Source: Moringa oleifera (taxonomy: Eukaryota > Streptophyta > Magnoliopsida > Brassicales > Moringaceae). From it: 64,000 nt of DNA. Location of the stretch: NCBI GenBank assembly GCA_021397835.1, contig JAJFZO010000469.1, forward strand, positions 992,001-1,056,000, in the 5' to 3' direction. The notes under the pieces were generated by a model. The model was not told the DNA's origin and did no database searches. It saw only the letters and a list, made by a program, of their open reading frames with translations. Below are positions 23,260 through 35,504 of this stretch, one piece after another (position 1 is the stretch's first letter; every line of letters starts with the position of its first letter). Made by a program: the position numbers and the translations under genes.

Positions 23260-25890
23260 GGATACACGACTGGCAGTGTCAAGGCAAATGGGTGTGAAAC
23301 AATATGTCCCGGTCTTACACGAATTGTGGAAGGAATATTTGAGTATCAAGAAGCACGATCGGCAAACAAAAATAAAAATAAAAAATCAGATAAGCTTGGG
23401 AAGCACCTCATTTGATGTCGAAAAGCAGAAGGGTGCATAGCACTACAATCACATACACCATTTGAAAAAAAAAAAAGAAGAAGGTAGAATTCAAGGATCA
23501 GTGTTGCCAGCATGTTTGTCAGTGTCACAACCTTCCTCACGAAATCAAGACAGGCCATATAGTAGAAGCTGAACGCTTTCAGAAAGAGGGAGAATCTTGG
23601 GAAGTTGAAAGAACAAAATGATCACAAGAGATATCGACTTTAAAATGTGAGGTTCAGATTAAAAAAAAAAATTTGCCAAGAAGGCTGAAAAAGACGGTCC
23701 AACAGAAGAGTTAAGAAAAGAAAGGGACTTCCTCATGAGTAAGAGCATTAAAATACATCAAGAGTAATAGAGGAAAGTTGAAGCCCTACATGACAGAGAA
23801 AGAAAATAGAAAACTTCAAAGGATCATCTCCTCAAATCAGGAATAGGCAAAAAAGATGAAGCCGTATCAACAATTACAAGATAAGGAGTATACATTGAAG
23901 TTGAATCAACTAATAAGGATGATGATTCAAGACTTGTTGAAAGCTGCACTAGAGAAAGCCAAAATCAATGTTGAAGTATGGAGAAGCAGGGCTAAGGAAA
24001 TTTGCTTCCTCTAGTGTCAGGACTAACAAAGATATAAACGAACAGTAAAGAATATTGATACCCTGTGGATACAAGCTGAGTTAGCAATAAAAATGGCTAC
24101 AGATATGCATAGAGAGATCTGAAGGCATCAAGGAAGTCTCTAACATCAGCACTGAGTAAAAATAAAGGCCTTCCTTAACAAGATATTGATCATGTATAAG
24201 AGAACACAAGATGTCTTCAATTATAGACCTACTGTAAAATATTGATTGTTTCAAAAGAAATTAATAAAATATTTTCTTTAAAAAGATGAGTTTATAAATT
24301 TACTAAATTAAATTGAAATGTTTCAAAAGCTTTACAATAAGCAATGCAAAGAAGCGCTGGGTGAATATAACACTCCTTCAAAAGCTTCATTGCAAGAAAA
24401 TATGGAGCATTATAATACCAAGATTGAGAGGATTTAGGCAGCTTAGATTTGAGATAGGCCAGACCTTAAACTAAAATGCCGAATCAAATGCTGCAAAATT
24501 ACATAGACCATTAGAATTTGATGGCCAAACAATTCCAAGACATGATGAAGTCAATGGAAGTAATAGTAAAAGGCAAAACCAGAGAGAAAGAGGCATCAGA
24601 ACAAAGGAAAGAAAATAGCCTTTCATCTTCCAATCAGCCAGCCAAGCCGTAACAGGAGTTTCGAGGAATGCTCTCATAGCTAAGGGGGCAAATAATGGCT
24701 AAGGGTAGAAAAGCGACAACAAATATAAAACTGCCAACCCTATTCATATTCTAGATGCTAAATATTTGGAGGAAATAGAAAAGCCCACGAGGACTGATGA
24801 TGTAAACTAGAACCTGCTAACACAGGTGGAATTCTTATTTGAGAAACTTAAAGAATCCCAAGGAATAAGGGAACATATGGGGGTAGACATAACAGCCCTT
24901 AGTTTAATCCCAAGGCTAGTTATTCCTCTTAAATTCAAAGTGCCCAAATTTCATAGATATGATGACACTAAAATCACAAAATGCAGGGTTATGAAAATAA
25001 CCATAGATCACTAATAAATTGCTTCTAAGATAGCCGGAAGGAAAATATATTGGGCTAGTATACAAATTTGGAAGGATCAAAAATACAAAGTTGAAGAGAT
25101 CTTGCTGTTGCCTTCCTCAACCACTATTAACATATGGAGGAGTAGGCTCCCAATAGAATAACCCGCTAAATCATGAGAAAAAAGGGAAACGAAACTTTCA
25201 ACAAATATACTCAATGATGGAAAGAGTCACAGTAAAGGTATCACCCCACTTAATCGAGAGGTAGCTTATAACAGAAACATTCATGGAGACCCTTAAAGCT
25301 CCATTTTACTAGAAGCTGTTAATTATGATGAGGTAAAGATTTGTTAATGTAGTATAAACTGGAGAATTCATTGAAAATACAATAGGAATAAGCAGACTAG
25401 AAGATTATACCTAGTAAAAGAAATCTTTTATGCCAAATAAGAAAGAAGGGAAAACGAACTTCATCTTTAAACCCTCGGGTTTGGTTTGATGTACCAAGCC
25501 TCTCCAAAGAATGTGGCTAACGTAAGCAATGAGTCCACACAATGCAAGCCACAAAGACCAAAGGTGCCCACCAGGTCGATACCATGCTCATACTTTGAAG
25601 TGTTCCCCCAACTCCTAGAACAGAAGCTAATCGTCCCTTTGTTTGTAAAGCCACTCCAGCCCCCATACCCAAAATGGCATGATGCGAATGCCATGTGCAA
25701 CTATCATAATGGGGCAGTGGGACATAATATCGAGAACTATCTTGCATTCAAATACAAATTGCAATCAGTAGTATTTAATGGTGTTCTGAGCTTTGAAGCC
25801 GCAAACAGCCCCAATGTCAGCAATAATGCGCTGCCAGCCTACAGAGCACATCAAGCAAACATGTTCGAGATGAGAAAGGACAAAAAATAA
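23260..25890 (+). pseudogene. Ty3/gypsy gag remnant, plus strand
   Basis: The first part (23,260-24,240) decodes in pieces to helical, Lys/Glu-rich sequence such as SRQMGVKQYVPVLHELWKEY and LEKAKINVEVWRSRAKEI, like the coiled-coil N-terminal gag region of some plant gypsy elements. The 24,826-25,014 frame has DITALSLIPRLVIPLKFKVP and KFHRYD, the gag core pattern. The 25,486-25,890 frame (134 codons) has EQKLIVPLFVKPLQPPYPKW and CNYHNGAVGHNIENYLAFKY, the gag C-terminus. Many stops and frameshifts lie between these. No protease active site, reverse transcriptase or integrase was found. It is the only plus-strand copy with the pre-knuckle part preserved. Confidence is high for the later frames and moderate for the first part. 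Confidence 0.75.
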
Positions 25891-26852
25891 CTCGAGATTT
25901 GGAGGATAACAAAAATAGAAATTGTTAGGCTTGGGCAATGAGCTAACAAGAAAAAAATTGATAAGAAAAAGAAAATAAGGAGTAGTAAAGAGAAAATGGA
26001 TCCAATTGAATATAGCAAACCCTTTCATTAAATTTTTAAATCAGCTGGATTTTATGTTACGAATCAATATTTGATAAAGGATTCACCTATAGAGGATAAC
26101 ATGGCTCAGTTATTTTTAGAGTACGGTAAAAAAATCAGGTAGTCATTTTTTAGTTCTGATGTAAAATTGTATAAAACAGGTAAGTTCATGATGATCATTA
26201 ATAGAGCTATTGCATCATGTATTCTTTTTTCCAGTTTGATCTCATCATTAAGTAGACTCTAGTAAGTAGCAAGAAGACTCTACTCGAGTCAGTATTTTTT
26301 AGTGATCTTTGGAGAGCTGGAGTGCATTCTCACTTTATTTCTCAAGAGCTTATCCTTGTGTCAACCTCTAGAGAGCTCTCTAACTTGCCTCTCACATTGT
26401 TTTCGCTAGTGGCAAACTCTCCCTTAGAGTCCACCTCAGCCTTCCCATTTTTTATCCTACTTGGTTTTCCTTTGCTTATTAAGAGACCTTATCTTGGATG
26501 TGCCTCTACACCTCTCCCCATAGATGAGTCACACTCTCCATCATCAAGTAAATTCAATTTAAGATTATGATATAAGCTCCAACTTTTTCGGTAGATTGTC
26601 ATGAACTCTTTTCTATTTTTTTTTACTGGATCACTTCTTGATAATGCCTACGGGTGAAAAGAGAAATTTTGAAGAGATGGTGAAAGTGGCTGAGGAAACA
26701 CATCCAGGATCCTTCTCCTAAAAAGGGCAAAGTGGCAGTACCCTTTCTACAAAAGGCAGATACCCAGCAGAGTGCACTCCTGAGATGGTGACTTTTTGCA
26801 AACTTCTTCTTTCAACAGAAGCTTGCAACAGTCACCACTTCTTTTCTAAGCC
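25891..26852 (+). repeat. Gypsy tail segment shared with blocks 1 and 2
   Basis: Homologous to about 4,980-6,100 and 32,880-34,000. It includes a frameshifted copy of the coiled-coil ORF start (ATG at 26,646, MPTGEKRNFEEMVKVAEE, then a stop). Homology ends at AGCCAAAACA (about 26,853), where MLP upstream sequence resumes. Confidence 0.65.
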
Positions 26853-27316
26853 AAAACATAAAGCATAAATTAATATGTGTATAAAATTATTTTAAAATAA
26901 AACTCCATTTTTTTCTTTAAAAATTTATAGAAATAATTTAATTATTCGGTCTTTCCTCAAAGTATATCTTATAATAAATGAAACCCAGTCATATTTATTT
27001 CTGAAATGGATAGGAGGAAAGGCCATTTGCAGTGGCTTATTAATATTTCTAATCACTATATCACTACTCACATCTAATAAAGAATGAGGCCCCAACTTGA
27101 GTTAATCCTGTCTTATCAGATATGAATGTTGGCCGCCATGACTAGAGCCTTTTGTCTTGGATTGTCATTGTTCCTGTCAACCAGTAGGCTTCTTAAGATA
27201 TTGATGTCCTCCATCTTTTTGAGATTAGTTTTTCTTCTTCAAATATTCTGTAGCACACCATTTGGAGAAAAGTTTTAAACACCCGCTAGAATTTATGGAT
27301 CATTTGCTCATTCAAC

Positions 27317-27323
27317 TATAAAA
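27317..27323 (+). promoter_or_regulatory. TATA box of MLP gene 27,424
   Basis: TATAAAA in TTCAACTATAAAAGGATGATGG, 101 bases before the ATG. The GCTCAT dyad found in front of the other MLP genes is absent here. Confidence 0.78.
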
Positions 27324-27423
27324 GGATGATGGATGAAGTGTTGTCTCACACCACTGCCTTCCTCTTCTGCTTTGGCAGCCAGCTAATAAGTTCTTTGTTC
27401 TTCAATATCAACTGATAAGCAAC

Positions 27424-28178
27424 ATGTCGGTTCGTGGTAAGCTAGAGACTGATGTGGAGATCAAGGCTCCTGCGCATAAATTTCATGAACTAATCAGCTG
27501 CAGGCCACACCATGTGGCCAACATCAGCAGTGACAAGGTGCATGGCTGTGATTTACATGCCGGTGACTGGGGCAAGGAGGGCACTATTGTCCGCTGGACT
27601 TACACCCATGGTAAGGCCACATCATTTTGTAGTCATTCATGTCACTTGAACACAGAAATCGTTGGTTAACTCTGTACCTTGCTCTCAACATGAGAAACAG
27701 TGCCTTCAATGTTCTTATGAAGGTTTAGACTGCAATACATATCTTGTCTAGAGCTATCTAGCTAATACTTATGTTGAGCTCTTGCATGCATTAGATTTCT
27801 CAAAAAAAAAAAAAAAAAAAAACCATGTTTTTTTTCATCATAAAACAATACCCTGCTGATGAGCAATTAGGTGAACTCACCAATTTGAGTTTTTGTGTTG
27901 AAACTGCAGATGGGAAGGTCAAGACTGCAAAGGAGATAATTGAAACCATAGATGCTGAGAAAAACTTAATCACTTTCAAGGTCATTGAAGGGGAGCTGAT
28001 GGAGGAGTTTAATGCCTTTAGAATTACTTTTCAAGTGAGTCCCAAGCATGGCGGCAGCCTGGTGCATGTGATTGTGGACTATGAGAAGCTACACAAGAAC
28101 ATTGGACATCCTGAAACATTTGTTGAGTTCCTTGCCCAAGTTGTCAAAGATATGGGAGATCACCTTATCAAAGCTTAG
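27424..28178 (+). CDS. MLP-like protein, Bet v 1 family, 151 aa
   Basis: Exon 1 is 27,424-27,610 and exon 2 is 27,910-28,178, joined over a 299-bp GT-AG phase-1 intron. The intron is longer than in the other copies and carries a 21-base A run. The spliced product has 151 residues: MSVRGKLETDVEIKAPAHKF, HAGDWGKEGTIVRWTYTH with the glycine-rich loop, DGKVKTAKEIIETIDAEKNL, and a C-terminus ending DMGDHLIKA. It differs from the 11,040/38,955/49,726 type by TIV in the loop, SPKHGGS for TPKNMGS, and an LIKA end, so it is a distinct MLP subtype, probably with its own ligand range (inference). Its sister gene is cut by the window start (1-255). No signal peptide. Confidence 0.95.
27802..27822. repeat. 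A21 mononucleotide run in MLP intron
   Basis: Twenty-one consecutive A residues in the intron of the 27,424 gene, followed by CCATG and a T-rich tract. Likely length-variable; assembly errors are possible here. Confidence 0.9.
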
Positions 28179-28785
28179 ACAGGAAGTATGATCTATATAT
28201 ATTGTGTGCTTGTAATATGCAATAATGGACTCAAGCATAAAATTAAAGCTTGGGTATTGTTATGCATCGGTGAATGCTTTCATGGATATCTTATGCTTTA
28301 TGCATATGATTCCTATACAGCTTCACTGAAACTTTCCTTGTGAGTCAGTACTCTTCTTTTCATGTATTAATGTATCTTTGCTACATTGGTGCCATAATAA
28401 TTTGCGTTGGAATATCAGTATTTCATTTGTGTGATAGTATTTTTCCAATTATATATTAGTCTTGGCAGCGTGTGCTGGCATGCGCTTTCACATCTTCATG
28501 TTTGTATTATACTTAAGAGGGAAGTAGTTTGTGTTCGATTAACTAATCAATATATGCTTAATCTGTTCGACGTGTGGTGAGATCATTTCTCAAATATTCA
28601 AAGGCAAATTATAAAAAATTCACAAGATTTTATTAAAGAACACATTCATAGAAAAAAATTACTTTCCCTTCAAAAAATTTTACAGTTTAATATTACTTTT
28701 TGATGATTTGGTTTTAGCATATATTGTTTTTAGTATGATAAATGATATCGAAAGACTTAAAAATCAAAATATTTGATACAGTTCA

Positions 28786-28862
28786 ATGTTATATGTAAAA
28801 TGAACTTATGGTAAAATGTTATATGTAAAATGAACTTATGGTAAAATGTTACATGTAAAACT
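28786..28862. repeat. 30-bp minisatellite, block 2 copy
   Basis: Counterpart of 861-936 with the same 30-base period (ATGTTATATGTAAAATGAAC...). The third unit begins ATGTTACATG. Confidence 0.8.
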
Positions 28863-29689
28863 GTATTTTTATTAAATTGAAGCTAAAATTTGACTTTATA
28901 TTTTTATTAAAAAATCATCTCAATTAATATTAATAGAATGCTGATGAATATCTTTAAAAATATAATAATTGTTTTTAAAAAATGATATTTTAATTTATAA
29001 ATACAAAAAATTAATTTATAATTATTTTCTCTTGATAACTAAACTTTTGTATGGAAGTAATCTTGTATGCTGACCACAGATTATTCTTTTGATACCCAAA
29101 GACAACCCCCAACCTGATGTTAAACATATAATCTATATTTATTTTTTAATGAGTGGCCCTATATTGTCACCTTAGTTAAACATCAAGAGATAATTCCGGT
29201 ACATTCTTAGCTGCCAAACATAAACAAGAAAATCTTACATCAAGTTATTGCACGGTATCTCCAAGTTGATTTTACATCCATAAATGGTTGTATCCTTTTA
29301 CATGTGAAATTATTTAATACTTTCAGTGTATCTGTCTTATCAGCTTACTCACATGGATCAATCAAATTAATCCATATAGATGTAAGTAATAAAGAGTGTG
29401 ACCCAGTCACATGGACTCTGTCTAGCTTCTTGGCATTTGAGTTTTTGTTTTCTTGGTCAAAAAGCTTCGGTTAGTCCTCTGCATTCAAGCATGGGACTTC
29501 ACAATTATTCAATATATTCATTGTCATGCCTCCACACAGGCAAGGGTCTCGCTCTGAGATTATCCTAATAATTAAAAAAACAGTCAATTTGATGAAAGAA
29601 AAGAAGATAAAAATAAAATGTTGTTGCATGGGACACTTTGAAAATGCAAGTTTGATAAGAGATAATTTTTGATGACAACGTGGGATGAG

Positions 29690-30050
29690 AGGGTTGAGCG
29701 AGATATAAAGCAATTTAAATAATAATATATAATGTAAAGAATAAACATGAAACAAATAAAAAATTAACCGATCAATAATTCTAAATGTCACAAATGTAAA
29801 ATTATTGAGAATCAAGATCAAATTTTAATTTTTAAAATTAAAAAATAATTCATAATAAATTTTTAGTTTGATTCTCTTAATTTTTTAATGAAATCATCAA
29901 GTTGTCATAATGGATTTTCAGCCGAAATCAAATACTCAAAGTAACTTGAAAAATATTTTAATATTTTTTAAAATAATAAAAAATTATCATAAATTCATTT
30001 TATGGTATAATTGAACATTGAAATTTAACAACAACAAAATCGTCTTGACC
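29690..30050. repeat. Degenerate LTR-like fragment, block 2 copy
   Basis: Counterpart of 1,780-2,160 with small indels. A minus-strand frame at 29,471-29,821 is longer here than in block 1 only because of an indel, which argues against a gene. Confidence 0.5.
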
Positions 30051-30108
30051 AATTTCATTCATCGAAGACATGGTAACAGAAGACTTGCTGCCTAAACTAA
30101 AATGCTTA

Positions 30109-30725
30109 TGGGTACTTTCTTTGTCTAGTTGCATTTGCCTACTAACTTGAGAAGGTTGATCAACTTGCATTTCCTCGATATCTGAGAAATATTAGTAAAA
30201 GAGATGCCATTGCATGTAGAGAGATTGAAGAATTTGCAAGTATTAACTGATTTTGTTGTAGCCAAATCTGAAATCTCTAGATGGCAAAGGGCTTTGCCAA
30301 CTCACATCAACGACAGAATCGAATATTGGTTACTGTAGTAAGCTGGAATGCTTACCAGAGGAGGGGTTGCCCACCTCCCTTTCTTATTTATCAATGGAGG
30401 AATGTCCTTTGGTGAGTCAGCGATGCCAAAAAGAAAAGGGAGACTACTAGCCCAAAATCTCTTACGTTCTAACCACCTCTATAGACCACTTGAAATTCTG
30501 AAATCTCTGAATGGCAAGGGGCTTCGATAACTCACCTCAATTATAGAATAGCACATTGATTACTGCAGTAAGCTGGAAAGCTAGCTTATCACAAGAGGAG
30601 CTGCCCACCTCCCTTTCTAATCTATCAATCGAGAATTGTCCTTGGATGAGTTAGCGGTGCCAAAAGGAAAAAGAAAACTACTGGCACAAAATGTCTCGAA
30701 TTTTCACCATACACATAGATGGCCG
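30109..30725 (+). pseudogene. CC-NB-LRR fragment, block 2 copy
   Basis: Counterpart of 2,221-2,835 with the same truncation, the same tandem last-repeat segment and the same stops. Only scattered single-base differences are seen (for example CATTCTAACCATC here is CGTTCTAACCACC). Confidence 0.78.
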
Positions 30726-31320
30726 GTTCGTAAGGTAAATTGATCGAAACCTAGATGAGAGTTGATTGATTACCTAATTGATTTGAAATTATAACGTGGC
30801 ATGTGAGGGATCTTTAAAATGAAAAGTTCAAAAGCTTGTTTTGAAAAATGTGTCTTTTCTGAAAAATGATGTCTGTTTATTAGAGTATATTTTTTCATGA
30901 ATATGTGTCTCTTCATGTTTTTCTCACTGAAGTATATGAGAAGGTGTATAACTAAAATCATTCTCTATGTAGATTTGCATCCTTTTACAAAGCATAAATT
31001 TGACAAGCCTTTTAAATTTTCAAATCACTTCCTTTCTTCTTTCATGCATATAAATAATTTAGAAAACTATCATTTTGTAAAATATTATTGATATTAGACT
31101 TGATTATAGGTGTATAAATCGAGTCAAGGGTCTTATTGTATGCTGCGAGAAATTCGCTGTTATCTTTTTGCATCCAATAAGATTGAAATTGGTTGGGTGA
31201 ATTGTAGCCAAAGATTAGTGTAATTCTACATGCCTTGAAGAGTTTACACATATTTTTGTTTGTCCTTTTTGTTACAAACCCATCACCATAAATAATCTTT
31301 AGGTTTAATTGAAAATTTTT

Positions 31321-32708
31321 ATGACAATGACTTCTGTAACTTTGAGAGAGATGACTTTCAACATCATTAAACTTGAGAGGTTCAATGGTGATAACTTCCT
31401 ACGATGGCAAAAGAAGATACACTTCCTATTTACAACATTGAAGGTGGTATACATTCTAAACACAACAAGGCTAGAAGAGAGAAAAGTTGAGACCATTGTT
31501 GAAATTCGTGAAAAACACAAGTAGGACATTGATGACTACTCTTGCATGTGGCATATCTTGAGTGGCATGTTTGATGTGTTGTTCGATGTGTGTACCAAAT
31601 CATGGGTCCATAAAAAGAAAAAAAAAACTTTGGGAGAAACTTGAGGTAAGATATATGACTAAGGATGCAACAAGTAAAAAAATTTCTTGTTAGTTGTTAA
31701 TAATAATAATAATATGATTGATGGTAGGCCTATCATGGAACAAATGCATGAAATTAAATGAATTCTCAATAATTATAAATAACATAACATGTATATGGAT
31801 GAAACTATTGTTGTCTCCTCAGCCATTGATATACTTCCTCCTTCATGGAAAGATTTTTAAAGAAATCTAAAACACAAGATGGATGACATTAATCTTGAAG
31901 AGTTGGTTAATCATCTTCGACTTAAAGAAGAATATAGTAAACAAGACAATACGAAGGAACACTTTCCTCATGAGAAAGTTCATGTGATGGAGGAAGGTAA
32001 GTCCAGCAAGTTCTTAAAGAAGAAGAATCAAGATTTTGGTAAATCTCATAATAACAACAATAAGAATGATTACAAAAGGAAAAAACATGAAAGGTAGTTG
32101 TTTCCTTAGTGGCAAACCTAGACATTTCAAGAGTTGAATGTCATTTAAAAACAAAGAAAAGGATTCTAATGCAATAAAAGACAACCTTATTATAGTCATT
32201 TCTGAGGTCAACATGATTGAAGATGTTAGAACATATGGTGAATAAACTCTGATGCAACTTGCCATATGTGCAAGAACAAGGATTTCTTCAAGACAATGAA
32301 TGAAGAAGATGGGGTTGTTCTATACATGAGAAATGCATCTACTATCAAATTTCGAAGGCAAAAAGATGGCATCGTTAGAATTCACTTATGGAAAAATACT
32401 CACTCTTGCAAATGTATATTATGTACCAGAAGTTAGGAAGAACGTAATTTCTATACATTTACTTAACAAGTATAGCTTTAAGTTTGTATTTAAGGGAGAT
32501 AAATTTATTCTCTCTAAGGGGGGAATGTTTGTAGGAAGGGATATTTATGTGAAAACATGTTCAAACTAAATGTAGTTAATAGAAATACTACTACTTTTGC
32601 TTATATTATTGAGTCATTTGATTTATGACATATTCATTTAGGAGAAGTTAATTTTAGAAAAATTGATGAAATGATGAACTCACATCTTTTTTCACATGTT
32701 ACAAATGT
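31321..32708 (+). pseudogene. Ty1/copia remnant, block 2 copy
   Basis: Counterpart of 3,431-4,808. Most stops are shared, so the element was dead before duplication. Local differences include an extra AATA in the ATA-rich stretch near 31,705 and a different frame break near 31,947. Motifs seen are FNGDNFLRWQKKIHF, MDDINLEELVNHLRLKEEY, YVPEVRKNVISIHLL and LSKGGMFVG. Confidence 0.85.
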
Positions 32709-33082
32709 CATGTGCAACTATCATAATAGGGCAGTGGGATATAATATCGAGAACTATCTGGCATTCAAATACAAGGTGTAATCATTGGTAAATAATGGTG
32801 TTATGAGCTCTGAAGCCGAAAACAACACCAATGTCATTAATAATCCATAGCCAGCCTATAGAGCACATCAAACAAACATGGTCAAGATAAGAAAGGATAA
32901 AAAAAAAAACTTGAGATTTGGAGGACAACAAAAATAGAAATTGGTTAAGCTTGGACTATGACCTAACAAGAGCACATCAAGCAAACATGGTCGAGATGAG
33001 AAAGGACAAAAAAAAAAAACTTGAGATTTGGAGGACGATGAAAATAGAAATTGGTTAAGCTTGGACTATGACCTAACAAGAG
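32709..33082 (+). pseudogene. Gypsy gag fragment with duplicated 110-bp unit, block 2 copy
   Basis: Counterpart of 4,809-5,184. GAGCACATCAA recurs about 110 bases apart (about 32,861 and 32,970). It is joined to copia sequence at the same position as in block 1. Confidence 0.75.
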
Positions 33083-33786
33083 CTGACAAGAAAAAAATAA
33101 ATGAGAAAAAGAAAATAAGGAGTAGTAAAGAGGAAATGGATCCAATCGACTATAGCAAACCCTTTCATTAAATTTTTAAATCAGTTGGATTTTACATTAC
33201 GAATCAATATTTGATAAAGGATTCACCTATAGAAGATAACATGGCTCAATTATTTTTAGAGTAGGTAAAAAATCAAGTAATAATTTTTTAGTTCTGATGT
33301 AAAATTATATCAAACAGATAAGTCCACGGTGATCATTAATAGATACTATTGCATCTTTTATTCTTTTTTCTAGTTTGATCTCATCATTAAGTAGACTTTA
33401 ATGAATAGCAAGAAGACTCTAGTCGTGTCAGTATTTTTTTAGTGATGTTTGACAAGCTTGAGTGTGTTTTTATTTTATCCCTCAAAAGCTTATCCTTATG
33501 TCAACCTTTAAAGAGCTCTCTAACTTGCCTTTCACATTGTTTCTTCTAATGGTAAACTCTCTCTTAGAGTCTACCTCGGCCTAGTTATTCTCTATCCTAC
33601 CTGGTTTTCCTTCGCTTATTAAGAGACCTTGTCTTAGATATGCCTCTACACCTCTCCCCATAGATGAGTCACACTCTTCGTCATCAAGTAATTTAATTTT
33701 AGGTTATGATATGAGCTTCAACTTTTTTAGTAGATTGTCCCTAACTCCTTTCTATTTTTTTTTTTTTTATAAATCACTTCTTGATA

Positions 33787-34325
33787 ATGCCTAAGAGTGA
33801 GAATAGAAATTTTGAAAAGGTATTGAAGGTGGCTAAGAAAACACATCTAGGATCTTCTTTTAAAAAGGGCAAAGTGGTAGCACTCTTTCTGTAAAAGGCA
33901 GATACCGAGGAGAGTCCACCCCTAAGATGGTGGCTTTTTGCAAACTTCTTCTTTCACCAGGAGCTTGCATCAATCACCACTTCTTTTTTAGCCCAAAACA
34001 TTAAGAGAATCATCCAAGAAGTAGTGTTAGCAGCTTTAACCTTTTCAGTCTTGCTAAGCAAGAAGGACGTTCAACTGGAAAGGATGTTTAACCTGGTAGT
34101 TGAGGTATCTTTTGCTTAAACACTTTTTACCTTTACTTTTCATTGCTCAATTAATATTTTTTTTGCTTGCAGGTTATTCAAGATTGTCTGTTGATAGTAG
34201 AGGAATACAAGAGTCAAAGCCAGGCTGAATTTGTGTTCTTAGAGGCTAAGAAAGCAATTGAAGAGGCTAGAAAAAGAGGGGCTAAGTTGATAGTAGAACT
34301 CTCCACTCTTAAATTACATAAATAA
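33787..34325 (+). pseudogene. Unrecognised two-exon coiled-coil ORF, block 2 copy
   Basis: Same gene structure as 5,888-6,426, with a GT-AG intron at 34,105-34,172. Here the codon that is TGA in block 1 is TGG (33,931-33,933), but a CAA codon has become TAA at 33,892-33,894, so this copy is also interrupted. The second exon reads VIQDCLLIVEEYKSQSQAEF and continues as a charged helix. Family unknown. Confidence 0.55.
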
Positions 34326-34493
34326 AATGCAAAGTAGAAGATTTTTGTGTTGAAAGCAGAAATGGAGAAGATGAACGTTGACTTTGGATTTCAAAAGGAA
34401 AAGTAAAAGAAATTGGGGTAGTTGACTATTGCTAAGAGGGAACTTGTAACAGCCTTTAAATAAAATAAAGAGTTGAATAGAATGATTGGATGA

Positions 34494-34730
34494 GTGTACA
34501 GAAGTTTTTTTAGAAATAGGAAGGATACTAAAGCAAAGGTGCTAATTGAGTATCCCAGCCTTATTTTAGATTTCATCACCACTGCTCTTGGCACTTCATC
34601 CCATTCTTGTGCTACCCTAGTAGCGCTTGATCTCATAGAGAGTCCGATTTTCATCTTTCTTAATTCTATAAATCAGATTTTGCAAGAGTTGAATGAAGAA
34701 TCTACTAATCCTAAGAAAAAGATTGATTAA
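34494..34730 (+). pseudogene. Possible distal part of the coiled-coil ORF, block 2 copy
   Basis: Counterpart of 6,595-6,831, with an open frame and replacements such as ILILDF to SLILDF and NLKEKI to NPKKKI. No family recognised. Confidence 0.35.
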
Positions 34731-35504
34731 ATGTATGTCTTTCCATTTAAACTTAATGTAATCTTTTTTTTTTTTGGGAAATGAAATTGACTTCTTTTTG
34801 CATTCTCTTGCTATTCTCTATTTTGGATATTATCATGAGATGAAATCATAAAAGAACCATTAAAGACCTTAAAACTTAAACTTTCATCATGATAGATTCC
34901 TGACCTAGAGATAGACTTTTTCTTTAAGCACAAGGCAGATTCTTCCTCAGAAGAATGCTGAAAATGTTAAATGAGAGGGGTAGAGAGTATGGTTTTACTA
35001 AAAGTAAGAGTTTGACATCATAATATTCACTTTACACCCTTAGACAAACACTCCCACACTCACCCTCGGAAATTCTAGACTTTTCTATAATTGTGGGTAG
35101 ACTTTGCTAGGGAAAAGAGCCAGAAATGCTAAAGATATTTTTGGACACTCTTCTTCCCTTATATTAGATATATTTATGCATTATTATCCATTTTCCTCTC
35201 TCAAGAAGACTCTCCTTCAGTTTCTTCTATGAATTTCACACTTTCCAATAAACCTTCCTTACTCGCAAGGAGACTCTCCCTATGATAAGTGTAAAAAATA
35301 TAAAATTATAAGACTTAACACTTTGTTTTTTTTATCTCTAAGAGGTTGCCTACTTGATTTTCCCTTAGGCATTCAATTTTTCCCTTATTCGGCCTCATTC
35401 ACATAGTCTTCTTCGATAGTGACAACAACAAACTGCACAACTGATAATGGCACCCTTGATTTCTAGATTTCCAAGAAAGGCAAAATTTAGGTATTGACAC
35501 CCCT

